Shown piece after piece: positions 1 through 8,123 of a stretch of 64,000 nucleotides of DNA. Source of the stretch: Cellulomonas fimi. Lineage in GTDB: Bacteria; Actinomycetota; Actinomycetes; Actinomycetales; Cellulomonadaceae. The notes beneath the pieces are model-generated. The model was not told where the DNA came from and ran no database searches. It was given only the letters and a program-made list of their open reading frames with translations. Position 1 is the stretch's first letter; each line of letters starts with the position of its first letter. Location of the stretch: positions 2,480,001-2,544,000 of the forward strand of contig NZ_CP110680.1 of the NCBI RefSeq assembly GCF_028583725.1, in the 5' to 3' direction. A program made the position numbers and the translations under genes.

Positions 1-246
1 TCATCCACCGACCTCCTCGTCGCGTCACGGGCGGCTCAGCGTTCCACGACGCGGGTCGGCCGCGCCAGCCCTTCCTGGACGGTTGTCCAGGCAAGGCGGC
101 CGCACGCCACGACCGACCGGCCGGCCGACGTCCCGACCACCACGCGTCTCCGGGTGCCGGGCGGCTCGTCGTGCCGCATGCTGTGCACGCCGACACCGAC
201 GTCGGCGGGGCCGGCACCGACGCCGGACGGAGCAGGACGGTCGACG

Positions 247-444
247 ATGACGAACCCGCGCACGATCGCCCTCGGGGCGGTCGTCCTCACGGCTGCGGCC
301 CTGCTCGTGACGCTCGTCGCGTCGAGCGAACCCCTCTGGACGTCCTGGCCGGGTGCCGTCGTCCGCTTCGGCGGCTTCGTCGGCGCCGCCGGGGGCCTCT
401 ACGCCCTGGCCGCCCGCTGGGACCGCCGCACGGCCCACGACTGA
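247..444 (+). CDS. Small two-helix membrane protein of unknown function
   Basis: This encodes 65 residues. After MTNPRT come two hydrophobic stretches, about residues 7-26 and 33-55, separated by a short polar turn, and a charged tail (RWDRRTAHD). It therefore looks like a small integral membrane protein. I chose the ATG at 247 because the in-frame extension upstream (to 154) is Pro/Thr-rich and does not look like protein. An AGGA about 10 nt upstream is a weak ribosome-binding site. The neighbours give no functional clue, and I do not recognise the family. Confidence 0.55.
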   Translation: MTNPRTIALGAVVLTAAALLVTLVASSEPLWTSWPGAVVRFGGFVGAAGGLYALAARWDRRTAHD

Positions 445-467
445 GGCCCGGCGACCGGTGCGACCGG

Positions 468-1031
468 TCAGCCGGGGGTCGGCGCCCAGGTGATCGGCCC
501 GGCCGAGCCCGCCGCGCTGCGCGGCTGGACGTCGAGGACGACCTGGTCACCCAGGTCGACCGTGACCGGGGCGTTCTCGTCGACGTCGTCCGGCACGCCC
601 ACGACCGACGTCGTCGGGACGAAGTCCATCGTGCACGGACCTTCCGAGGTGGCGCCGACCGTGACGGTGAGGGTGCCGCCCGCGAGCGTCGCCTCCGGCT
701 CGGCGACGATCGGGCACGTGCTGGAACCGAACGTGACGACGTAGAGCAGCCCCTCGTCGGGCGCCCAGCCGGCACCCGGCGACCCCGAGTCGTCGGGCGG
801 GGTGACCCCCTCCGGGAGACCCGACCCGGTGACGCCCGCCTCCAGGACGGCGTCCTGGATCGCCTGCGGCGACGCGTCGGCGGTGGGGCTGGCGGACGCG
901 GAGGGCGAGCTGTTCGTCGGCTCCCCCTCGGGCTCGTCACCCCCCGAGGTGGCGCAGGAGCTCACCGTCGCCATCACGACGACGGCGACGCTGCTCGCGG
1001 CTGCTGCACGACGGACCGCCCCCAGTCCCAT
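468..1031 (-). CDS. Putative secreted lipoprotein, unknown function
   Basis: This encodes 187 residues. The N-terminus is a lipoprotein signal: MGLGAVRR, a hydrophobic core, then a lipobox ending VSSC with Cys near residue 24. A Gly/Ser/Pro/Thr-rich linker follows (about 26-55), then a beta-rich globular part with two further cysteines that could form a disulfide. The start at 1031 is supported by the lipobox distance and by a TAGGGT -10 box at 1039-1044, 7 nt from the ATG, which suggests a leaderless mRNA. It is probably displayed on the outer face of the membrane. I do not recognise a family. Confidence 0.75.
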   Translation of the reverse strand: MGLGAVRRAAAASSVAVVVMATVSSCATSGGDEPEGEPTNSSPSASASPTADASPQAIQDAVLEAGVTGSGLPEGVTPPDDSGSPGAGWAPDEGLLYVVTFGSSTCPIVAEPEATLAGGTLTVTVGATSEGPCTMDFVPTTSVVGVPDDVDENAPVTVDLGDQVVLDVQPRSAAGSAGPITWAPTPG

Positions 1032-1038
1032 GCAGCCG

Positions 1039-1044
1039 ACCCTA
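1039..1044 (-). promoter_or_regulatory. Leaderless -10 box (TAGGGT) of the lipoprotein gene
   Basis: TAGGGT on the minus strand ends 7 nt before the ATG at 1031. That spacing puts the transcript start at or next to the start codon. Confidence 0.5.
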
Positions 1045-1184
1045 CCGCCGCACGCCGCCCTGTCCAGGGGAGCACCGCGGACGGCGCCCGACGGCCGACC
1101 CGGGCGCTGAGCCCACAGCCCAGCACCGCGGCACGACCCGGGAGCGCGGCGACGGCCACGCCGACGCGCGGTCACGCGCTCCGT

Positions 1185-3224
1185 CTAGCGCCGACCAGCC
1201 GGGCCCGGTGCGGCGACGACCCGCGTGACGGGTGTCGACCCGGCGAACGGCCCGGGCACGACGTGATCCCGTGGGCTGCCGAAGAAGTCGCCGGTCAGGT
1301 CCAGGTCGGAACCGTCGGGATCGGTCCACGGCATCTCGGCCTGGTAGCTCGTCCCGAGCCGTGCGGTCGTCACCGGGGCGACCGCGTCGACGTCGCCCAG
1401 GTCGTCGGTTGCGACGCGGACGGTGCCCGCCTCCGCGTCGACCACCTCGACGCGCACCGGTGACGTGCCGACCACGAGGGGCGTCGGCTCCGCGCGGAAG
1501 GGCTCGGCGCCCTCCGCGTAGAGGTTGCCCTCGCTCCACACCGGGAGCCGCGGCCCGGCCAGATCGCTCCCGGGCTCGGCCGGGTACTCCTGTGGCGTCG
1601 GGCAGGCGTCGTACTGCGACGTGCCCACGGGGGTCGGCACGAACGTCGCCCGGCCGGGCACGCCGTCCATGTCGACCGCGCCGGACCAGAAGCTCGCGAG
1701 CGCCGGACCCGCCTGCGCGTCCGACCCGGTCGGTCCGCTGGTGGCACCGTCACCGACGAAGACGTTGTTGTAGAACCGGTCGTCGCCGCCGAGGATGTTC
1801 GAGACGCCGTAGACCGCCGTCGAGTGCGGCAGGTGGTACGGGGTGTACCGCTGGTGCTCGGTGCAGCTCGCGAAGCGTCCCGCGACGTAGTTGTGCACGT
1901 ACGCGCCGCCGGTGGACATGTCCTTGACCGCCCACGGGGACAGGAACAGGTTCGAGTCCACGAGGTACGGGCCGTGGCAGACCTCGACCATGAAGTCCTC
2001 GGCGGTCGAGGCGTAGAAGACGTTCCGCCGCACCTGGGTGCCCTGCGCCTGCCAGTCGAGCCACAGCGCGCGGTGCGTGTGGTGGATCGTGTTGCCGCTG
2101 ATCACCGTGTCGATGGCGGCGTGCAGCTTGATCCCCGCCACCTCCGCGCCGTGCCACTGGCGCTTCACGTGGATGCGCGAGATGTGGTTGTCGGCGATGG
2201 TCGAGAACGCCGCCCCCAGGTGCCCGACGACGCCCGCCTGCTCGCAGTCCCGGATCGTGTTGCGGCGCACGGTGTGGGAGCCGACGTGGTCCCGGTGCCA
2301 CGGCTGCGGCTCGCCCGCTGCCGGTCCGCCGAGGACGAGTGCCCGCTGGATGACCTCGCGCTCGCGCTGCGTGCCGCCCTTGGCGCCGTCCGGTCCCGCA
2401 GCCGCCTCGTTCTGACCGGTGCTCGCCTCCTTGCCGAGCGACACGCCGACGTTCTTCGAGTCGGTGATCGTGTTGTCCTCGATCACCCAGCCCTTCGACC
2501 AGTGCGGGCCGATCAGGCCTTCCTGCAGCGCGGTCGGCGGGGCCCACTGCGTGGCCGCCTTGGTCAGGGTGAACCCGCGCACCGTGATGTGGTCGATGCC
2601 GGTCCGGGCAGGCCAGAAGACGAACGTGCGCACGTTGATCTCGACCTCGTGCGCGGCCGGGTCGGCGCCCCCGAAGCTCGCCCAGATCGTCGTGACGTCG
2701 TCGCCCACCTCGCAGTACCAGGTCAGCAGCGAGCCGTCCGGGTCGGACGAGTCCGGTGTGACCTCGGGGTGCTCGACGCCGGCGAGCGTCAGCGACTCGT
2801 ACATCGACTTCCCGTCGAGGTACACCTCGCCCGTGTGCCAGGTGTTGACCCGGTCGAAGAACCAGTCCCCGCCGATGCGCTCCGCGTACGGGTTGCGCTC
2901 CCCGAACAGGACGTTCGGCACCTCCGCGACCCAGACGCGCCCCTCGGCGCCGGGGTGCGGACGCCAGTCGGTGACCACCTCGGCACCGGAGATCGTGACG
3001 GGCTCGAACCGCCCGTCCGGGCCGACCGCGGCCTGGTAGGTGATCGGCGCGTCGGCCGTGCCGCCGCGCGGCGGGTTCACCCACTCCCGGTACACGCCCT
3101 CGTGCACGGCGACGGTGTCGCCCGGCATGGCGGCCTGAGCGGCCCGGCCGATGGTCCGGAAGGGGGACTCGGCGGACCCGTCGGCACGGTCGGAGCCGGT
3201 GGTGGCGACGTGCAGGATGGTCAC
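1185..3224 (-). CDS. GH120 beta-xylosidase (right-handed beta-helix)
   Basis: This 679-residue protein matches, by recall, the GH120 beta-xylosidase XylC of Thermoanaerobacterium along its length: the N-terminal VATTGSD...PFRTI, VHEGVYREWVNPPRGG, GLIGPHWSKGWVIEDN, LWLDW and VEVCHGPYLVDSN blocks are all present. The two catalytic acids of the family correspond to Asp390 (LWLDW) and Glu414 (VEVCHGPY). The fold is a parallel beta-helix with an inserted domain. There is no signal peptide, so it should act in the cytoplasm, releasing xylose from imported xylo-oligosaccharides. It starts with GTG preceded by GAGAGG about 7 nt upstream, and lies 43 bp downstream of the YesL gene in the same direction as the ABC transporter, so it is probably the last gene of that operon. 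GH120 is a small family. Confidence 0.88.
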   Translation of the reverse strand: MTILHVATTGSDRADGSAESPFRTIGRAAQAAMPGDTVAVHEGVYREWVNPPRGGTADAPITYQAAVGPDGRFEPVTISGAEVVTDWRPHPGAEGRVWVAEVPNVLFGERNPYAERIGGDWFFDRVNTWHTGEVYLDGKSMYESLTLAGVEHPEVTPDSSDPDGSLLTWYCEVGDDVTTIWASFGGADPAAHEVEINVRTFVFWPARTGIDHITVRGFTLTKAATQWAPPTALQEGLIGPHWSKGWVIEDNTITDSKNVGVSLGKEASTGQNEAAAGPDGAKGGTQREREVIQRALVLGGPAAGEPQPWHRDHVGSHTVRRNTIRDCEQAGVVGHLGAAFSTIADNHISRIHVKRQWHGAEVAGIKLHAAIDTVISGNTIHHTHRALWLDWQAQGTQVRRNVFYASTAEDFMVEVCHGPYLVDSNLFLSPWAVKDMSTGGAYVHNYVAGRFASCTEHQRYTPYHLPHSTAVYGVSNILGGDDRFYNNVFVGDGATSGPTGSDAQAGPALASFWSGAVDMDGVPGRATFVPTPVGTSQYDACPTPQEYPAEPGSDLAGPRLPVWSEGNLYAEGAEPFRAEPTPLVVGTSPVRVEVVDAEAGTVRVATDDLGDVDAVAPVTTARLGTSYQAEMPWTDPDGSDLDLTGDFFGSPRDHVVPGPFAGSTPVTRVVAAPGPAGRR

Positions 3225-3267
3225 GACAGCGCCTCTCGTCGTTCGCAGGAGTCGTGCGGGCAGCGCA

Positions 3268-3885
3268 TCAGACCTCCGCCTCCTCCGCCTCGGGCCGCAC
3301 GTACCCCCGGGCGACGAAGAACCGCTCGAGCAGGTGGCACCACCACACGAGGATCAGGCCGGGCACCACGAGCACCGCGATCGGCATGTTCCAGAGGGCG
3401 ACGCCCCCGAGGACCGCGGCGATCGCGAGCAGGAACGTGAGGCTGGGCGTCGTGAGCCCCAAGGTGAACCCGTTGCGCACCTGACGCCAGGTGGGGTTGG
3501 TGAAGCGGGCGACCAGCGGGAGGCACCAGAAGATCAGGAGCAGGAGGAAGAGTCCGACCACGAGGAGCGGCACGAGCACCTCGGCCAGCCCGGACGTGGG
3601 CAGGTAGGACAGCGTGACGATGCCGACGGCCGCGACCGGGACGGCCAGGAGGCCCACGACGGTCGCCTGCCGCCAGCTCTGCCGCCAGGCCTTCGTGGCC
3701 ACGGCCCAGAGGCCCGCGTCCTTGCCCAGGACGTACCGGCGGCAGACCTCGTAGGCGACGACCGTGCCCGCGCCCGCCGTCACGACGAGGCCGACGCTCA
3801 CGAGCCAGAACAGGCTGACCAGGATGACGGAGCCGAGCGAGTCGAGCGCGCGCCACAGCCAGGACGCGGGGTTGTAACGGAAGAT
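3268..3885 (-). CDS. DUF624 / YesL family membrane protein, apparent ATC start
   Basis: The protein has 205 residues with about five membrane helices and a conserved start block, FRYNPASWLWRALDSLG, typical of DUF624 (YesL). These proteins are commonly encoded with LplB/LplC-type sugar transporters and may act as accessory factors; their role is unproven. The family normally begins M-F-x-(F/Y)-N-P, which aligns residue 1 with the ATC codon at 3883-3885. GAGAGG sits 8 nt before it. No ATG, GTG or TTG occurs in frame between this point and the upstream permease; the first downstream GTG would remove much of helix 1. A terminator-like hairpin (3933-3959) separates it from the permease. Confidence 0.78.
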   Translation of the reverse strand: MFRYNPASWLWRALDSLGSVILVSLFWLVSVGLVVTAGAGTVVAYEVCRRYVLGKDAGLWAVATKAWRQSWRQATVVGLLAVPVAAVGIVTLSYLPTSGLAEVLVPLLVVGLFLLLLIFWCLPLVARFTNPTWRQVRNGFTLGLTTPSLTFLLAIAAVLGGVALWNMPIAVLVVPGLILVWWCHLLERFFVARGYVRPEAEEAEV

Positions 3886-3932
3886 GGTCGAGGCCTCTCG
3901 GTGTGCGCGGTGCGGGTCGGTGCGGACGGGTC

Positions 3933-3959
3933 CGGCCTCCCGCCGCAGGCGGGAGGCCG
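3933..3959 (-). terminator. Perfect 12-bp hairpin between permease and yesL-like gene
   Basis: Arms at 3933-3944 and 3948-3959 pair perfectly around a 3-nt loop, a few bases after the permease stop codon. There is no U tract, as is usual in high-GC actinobacteria. It probably causes partial termination or protects the upstream mRNA's 3' end, reducing yesL and GH120 expression relative to the transporter. Confidence 0.65.
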
Positions 3960-3965
3960 ACGCCG

Positions 3966-4928
3966 TCAGCCCTTCACGGAGCCGATCATGAGACCGGACA
4001 CGAAGTGCTTCTGCAGGAACGGGTAGACGAGCAGGATCGGGACCGCCGCCACCATGGTGATCGCCGACCGCAGCGCGATCGGTGTCGTGAGCTGCCCGCC
4101 GCTCCCCACGGACGCCGCGTTGCCCGCGACGTTCGCGGAGTTCGCGCCGGCGTTCATCGAGCTCGCGAGCAGCTTCTGCAGCTCGTACTGCAGCGTGGAC
4201 AGCGCCTGGTCGCCCGAGTTGTACAGCAGGGTGTCGAGCCACGCGTTCCAGCTGCCGACCGCCACGAACAGGCCCACCACGGCCAGCGCGGGCTTGCACA
4301 GCGGCATGATGATCTGCCACCACGTGCGGAACTCCCCCGCACCGTCGACCCGGGCCGACTCGGTGATCTCGTCGGGGATCGACTTCATGTACGTGCGCAG
4401 GATGATGAGGTTGAACGCGCTGATGATGACCGGCACCCAGTAGGCCTGGAAGCTGTTCAGCATGCCCAGGTCCTTGATGAGCAGGTAGTTGGGGATCAGC
4501 CCGGCGTCGAAGTACAGCGTCAGCACGAAGACCAGGGTGATCGGGCGGCGGAAGATGAACTCCTTGCGGCTGAGCGCGTAGGCGAGCATCGAGGTGAAGA
4601 AGAGGTTGGTCACCACCACGACGACCGTCTTCAGGACGCTCATGAAGAACGCCTGGTAGATCGTGTTCATGTTGAGCACGACCTCGTAGTTCTGCAGCGA
4701 GAAGACCCGGGGCCAGATGCCGATCCCGCCCCGGACGGCGTCCATGCCGTCGTTGAGGGAGATCGCGAGCGTGTTCAGCAGCGGGTAGATCATCAGCGCG
4801 GCGAGCGCCACGAGGAAGGTCGTGTTGAGCGTCGTGAAGATGACCCGCTCGGCCGTCCACCGTCGACGCGGTGACCTGGTCCGGGGTGCTCGCCGCGCCA
4901 GGGCCTTCGGGGCAAGGGTGCTTGTCAT
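3966..4928 (-). CDS. Carbohydrate ABC transporter permease (LplC/YtcP type)
   Basis: The protein has 320 residues and six predicted membrane helices after a basic cytoplasmic N-terminus (APKALARRAPRTRSPRRR). The cytoplasmic EAA-type loop is visible at ESARVDGAGEFRTWWQIIMPL (about residues 212-232), the docking site for the ATPase. It is the second permease of a CUT1 sugar importer. Its ATG lies 9 bp after the stop codon of the first permease, and its Shine-Dalgarno AGGAG overlaps that stop, so translation is likely coupled. No ATPase gene lies nearby; a shared MsiK-type ATPase encoded elsewhere is expected for actinobacterial CUT1 systems. Confidence 0.9.
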   Translation of the reverse strand: MTSTLAPKALARRAPRTRSPRRRWTAERVIFTTLNTTFLVALAALMIYPLLNTLAISLNDGMDAVRGGIGIWPRVFSLQNYEVVLNMNTIYQAFFMSVLKTVVVVVTNLFFTSMLAYALSRKEFIFRRPITLVFVLTLYFDAGLIPNYLLIKDLGMLNSFQAYWVPVIISAFNLIILRTYMKSIPDEITESARVDGAGEFRTWWQIIMPLCKPALAVVGLFVAVGSWNAWLDTLLYNSGDQALSTLQYELQKLLASSMNAGANSANVAGNAASVGSGGQLTTPIALRSAITMVAAVPILLVYPFLQKHFVSGLMIGSVKG

Positions 4929-4937
4929 GAAGTTCTC

Positions 4938-5990
4938 CTAGACCAGCGTCTCTTGGTTGAGGCGTTTCGCCGCCCAGTTCGCCGAGCCCACCAGGATGAT
5001 GGCGACGAGGGTCTTGAAGATGCCCGCGACGACGGCGAGGTCGTAGTTGCCCAGCTGGTAGCCGTAGCGGAGCACGAAGACGTCGATGGTCTCGGCCCGC
5101 TCGGAGATCAGGCCGTTGCCGAGGAAGTACGGCAGCTCGAAGTTCGTGGACAGGATCCAGCCGGCGTTGATGATCAGCAGCACGACGATCGTGGGCCGGA
5201 TCCCCGGCAGCGTGATGTTCCACATCTTGCGGTAGCGGCCTGCCCCGTCGACCTCGGCGGCCTCGTACAGGCTCGGGTCGATCGCGGTGATCGCCGCCAG
5301 GTAGAGGATCGTGTTCCAGCCGAGCTCCTTCCACAGGCTCGTCCCGGCGACGATCCCCCAGAAGTGGTTCGGCTCGGTCAGGAACAGGACCGGTTCCTGG
5401 ACCAGTCCCACAGCCATGAGCGCCTGGTTGATGAACCCGCCCGAGGAGGGCAGCGAGAGCGCCACCGACGCCAGGCTCGCGACGATCACCCAGCTGAGGA
5501 AGTGGGGCATGTACGTGATGTTCTGCATGATCCGCTTGAACGGGGCGTTCTTGACCTCGTTCAGCAGCAGCGCCAGGACGATGGCCCCCAGGGTCCCGAC
5601 GACGAGCGTCAGGACCGACTGACCCACCGTGTTGATCACGACCCGGCGGAACCGTTCACCGTTGACGCCGGTGAAGAGGTCGACGAAGTTCTCGAAGCCG
5701 ACCCACTCCTGGTTCCAGATGCTGCCGCGACCCGGCTTGTAGTCCTGGAAGGCGATCGCCCAGCCGTAGACCGGGACGTACTTGAACAGGATCTGGTACA
5801 TCAGCAGCGGGACGGCCATCGCGAGCAGGACCCGCTGGGCCCAGATCCTGTCCCAGGTGATCTTGCGCCGGGGCTCCTTCGGTGCTCGTGCCCGGGCCTT
5901 GCGGCGCGGAGCACGCGAGCCGCTCGCGGGCTCCTGGGCCGGTTCGAGCCCGGTGGCGGCCACAAGCGTGGTGACCGTGGTGTCCGTCAT
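4938..5990 (-). CDS. Carbohydrate ABC transporter permease (LplB type)
   Basis: The protein has 350 residues. A long Arg/Lys-rich cytoplasmic N-terminus (about 25-50) is followed by LplB-like helices, with MYQILFKYVPVYGWAIAFQDYK near residues 70-90. The EAA loop is at YEAAEVDGAGRYRKMWNITLPG. The start at 5990 (MTDTTV) was preferred over the open frame upstream because the latter runs through the intergenic hairpin and is low-complexity. With the binding lipoprotein and the second permease it forms an oligosaccharide importer; arabinoxylo-oligosaccharides are the likely cargo given the surrounding hydrolases. Confidence 0.9.
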   Translation of the reverse strand: MTDTTVTTLVAATGLEPAQEPASGSRAPRRKARARAPKEPRRKITWDRIWAQRVLLAMAVPLLMYQILFKYVPVYGWAIAFQDYKPGRGSIWNQEWVGFENFVDLFTGVNGERFRRVVINTVGQSVLTLVVGTLGAIVLALLLNEVKNAPFKRIMQNITYMPHFLSWVIVASLASVALSLPSSGGFINQALMAVGLVQEPVLFLTEPNHFWGIVAGTSLWKELGWNTILYLAAITAIDPSLYEAAEVDGAGRYRKMWNITLPGIRPTIVVLLIINAGWILSTNFELPYFLGNGLISERAETIDVFVLRYGYQLGNYDLAVVAGIFKTLVAIILVGSANWAAKRLNQETLV

Positions 5991-6028
5991 CTGTCCAACC
6001 TCGTCGTCGCCGAGCAGTGGGGCGTCGT

Positions 6029-6071
6029 CGAGGACGCGTGGTGAGGCCGCACGCCCCACCACGCGTCCTCG
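6029..6071 (-). terminator. 15-bp hairpin between binding-protein and permease genes
   Basis: Arms 6029-6043 and 6057-6071 pair perfectly around a 13-nt loop, between the stop of the solute-binding protein (6079) and the permease start (5990). Hairpins here are classic in binding-protein operons, where attenuation or 3'-end protection yields more binding protein than membrane subunits. Confidence 0.7.
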
Positions 6072-6078
6072 CGCACTG

Positions 6079-7791
6079 TTACCAGTTCTCCAGGCGGTCC
6101 TGGATGCCGGCGTTGATGGCGTCCTCGTACACCTCGACGTCGATCTTTCCGATGGCGTCGACGTAGGCCTTCCAGCTCGCCTCGAAGTCGGCCGGGTCAC
6201 CGGCGATGATCTTCGGCAGGTTCTGCACGTTGGCGTCGGTCAGCTGCTGGTTGACCTCGTTGGCCTCGTCGGAGAGCGTGATGTTCCACGCCGGGTAGTA
6301 CTTGGGGTTCTCCGGCTGCGGGTTCATGAACTCGAGCCAGGTCTTCTTGCCGTACTGCTCCATGACGCCTCGGTCGTACTCGGTCAGCGTCGCGAAGAAC
6401 TCCGCGGGCTGGTCGTCGGGGCTGTACGCGTTGCCGTCGGAGAACTGGCCGTTGTGCTTGGGCAGCACGTCGAGCAGCGCCTCGAGGCGGTTGGAGGCAC
6501 GCCAGGTCAGGTCACGGGCGTTGGCCCGCTGCTCCTCGGTGCGGGTGAACATCCCGTCCTCGCCGACCTGGTAGTCCTCGCCCTCGACGCCCCACGAGAG
6601 CACCTTCTGCCAGGGCTCGCTGAGCATCAGGTCGAGGAACTTCATCGCCTTCTCCGGCTGCTTGCTCGAGACGGAGATGCCGAAGCCCTGGTTGGTGTTC
6701 ATCACGGGACGGTCGGCGTACCACGGCTCCGCGCCGTCGTAGACGGGCATGAGCGGCACGTAGGTGTACTCGTCCTTGCCGGCGCTCCGCAGCGAGTCGG
6801 TGGCGGTCTGGAAGTTCCAGCCCTGGTCGTGCATGCCGAGGACGGCGCCGGTGGCCAGCTTCGCGGTGTACTGGTCGAACGTCAGGGTGAACGACTCGCG
6901 GTCGACGATGCCGGCCTTGTACTGCTCGTTGAGGACCTTGTAGAAGTCCTTGGCGATGTCCTTGTCGGCGTAGATCTCCGCGTGGTCGTCGTCGTCGACG
7001 ATGACGCCGCCGTTGTTCGGGGAGCCGGCCAGCAGCGCCGGCGGGTTGGTCATGCCCCACTCACGGCCGGTCGACGCCAGGACCTCGAAGCCGACGGTCG
7101 GGGCGCCGTCGGTCTGGGGGTTCTTCGCCTTGAAGTTCGCGATGAGCTCGAAGTAGCGCTCGAGCGTCATGTTGCTGAGGTCCGGCCAGCCGGCGTCCTC
7201 GAGCACACGCTTCTGGATCCAGAACGCGGGACCGTAGTAGGTGCCGCCCGTGACCTCGCCGTAGAAGCGGTTGTAGTTCGGGAAGATGTACAGGCCCGGG
7301 TCCACCTCCTCGCCCGAGTAGCTCATCTTCTTGATGTCGTCCTCGACGTGCGTGGCGAGGTTGGGATAGTCCCCGCTCTCCAGCATGTCGTCCAGGCGCA
7401 GGAGGGCGCCGCCCTCCAGGAGACGCATCTTCAGGTCGGTGGTCCCGATCAGGTCGGGGTACTCACCGCCCGCGAGCATGACGCCGATCTTCTGGTCGAC
7501 GGCGTCCGGCGTGACGATCTCGTACTTCAGGGTGACGCCGAGGTTCTCCTCGAGCAGCTTGGTGATCTTGTTGTCGGGGGCCGGGGCCTGCGAGGCCGTG
7601 GTGATCCAGGTCGTGAGCGTGGTCGGGTTGCTGGGGGTCAGGGTCCCCGACTTGTCCGCGAGGTCGCCCTCGGGGATGACGACGTCCTTCGGGTCCTTCT
7701 CGGCGGCGTCGCCCGAGGTACACCCGACCAGTCCCACTGACACAGCTGCCACGAGGACGAGAGCTGACAACTTCGTTCTTGCGGTACGCAC
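6079..7791 (-). CDS. Extracellular sugar-binding lipoprotein (LplA-like)
   Basis: This is a 570-residue lipoprotein with a short basic N-terminus, hydrophobic core and lipobox VGLVGC (Cys near residue 21). The mature part is a large type-I solute-binding protein like LplA/YtcQ, the usual partner of the two permease types downstream. The GTG start at 7791 has a GGGAGA ribosome-binding site and gives the correct lipobox distance. It is the first gene of the leftward operon, and a LacI-type palindrome lies about 100 bp upstream (7889-7900). The substrate is inferred from context to be (arabino)xylo-oligosaccharides. Confidence 0.9.
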   Translation of the reverse strand: MRTARTKLSALVLVAAVSVGLVGCTSGDAAEKDPKDVVIPEGDLADKSGTLTPSNPTTLTTWITTASQAPAPDNKITKLLEENLGVTLKYEIVTPDAVDQKIGVMLAGGEYPDLIGTTDLKMRLLEGGALLRLDDMLESGDYPNLATHVEDDIKKMSYSGEEVDPGLYIFPNYNRFYGEVTGGTYYGPAFWIQKRVLEDAGWPDLSNMTLERYFELIANFKAKNPQTDGAPTVGFEVLASTGREWGMTNPPALLAGSPNNGGVIVDDDDHAEIYADKDIAKDFYKVLNEQYKAGIVDRESFTLTFDQYTAKLATGAVLGMHDQGWNFQTATDSLRSAGKDEYTYVPLMPVYDGAEPWYADRPVMNTNQGFGISVSSKQPEKAMKFLDLMLSEPWQKVLSWGVEGEDYQVGEDGMFTRTEEQRANARDLTWRASNRLEALLDVLPKHNGQFSDGNAYSPDDQPAEFFATLTEYDRGVMEQYGKKTWLEFMNPQPENPKYYPAWNITLSDEANEVNQQLTDANVQNLPKIIAGDPADFEASWKAYVDAIGKIDVEVYEDAINAGIQDRLENW

Positions 7792-7888
7792 CGAGGTCTC
7801 TCCCTTGAGAACAGTTCCGGTCGTCCTTGACGGGAACCCGTGCAGATCGGACGCGAGCGGGGGCTCGGCGTCCTCATCCCGGCGGGAT

Positions 7889-7900
7889 TTTAGCGTTAAA
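7889..7900. promoter_or_regulatory. LacI-family operator TTTAGCGTTAAA
   Basis: This is a 12-bp palindrome with one mismatch and a central CG, the hallmark of LacI-family sites. It lies about 97 bp upstream of the sugar-binding protein gene in an otherwise GC-rich stretch. The adjacent LacI regulator is the likely ligand. Confidence 0.65.
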
Positions 7901-8024
7901 GTAGAGACGTGCTCACGAGCCGTCAAGCCCTTGCACGTCTCGGAATGATCACGGCCCGTCCCCACGCGGCGCCCTGCCGGACGCTCGGTCGAGGCCATGC
8001 GGAGGGGGCCTTGCCGTCCGCGGT

Positions 8025-8036
8025 TTTATCGATATA
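8025..8036. promoter_or_regulatory. LacI-family operator upstream of the lacI gene (TTTATCGATATA)
   Basis: The core TATCGATA (8027-8034) is a perfect palindrome with central CG; the 12-mer has one mismatched pair. It lies about 90 bp before the regulator start, so it probably mediates autoregulation and control of the downstream hydrolase operon. Confidence 0.55.
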
Positions 8037-8123
8037 TTGAGCGCCCTCGGCAGCGTGGCCGGGCCCTTCGGCCCCGGCGAGCGCACGCTTGACTGGCAAG
8101 ATGCCGCGGCAAGGAGGATGCGC

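Larger units (their letters stand above)
7792..8123. other. Divergent regulatory region between transporter and lacI arms
   Basis: This 332-bp gap holds no convincing gene. It contains two LacI-type palindromes (7889-7900 and 8025-8036) and unusually AT-rich islands for this genome. It should drive the transporter leftward and the regulator-hydrolase operon rightward. Confidence 0.6.

Noticed and set aside
36..290. 84-codon minus-strand frame at the left edge
   Set aside because: It overlaps the start of the small membrane protein, has weaker third-position GC than real genes here, and shows no recognisable domain or ribosome-binding site.
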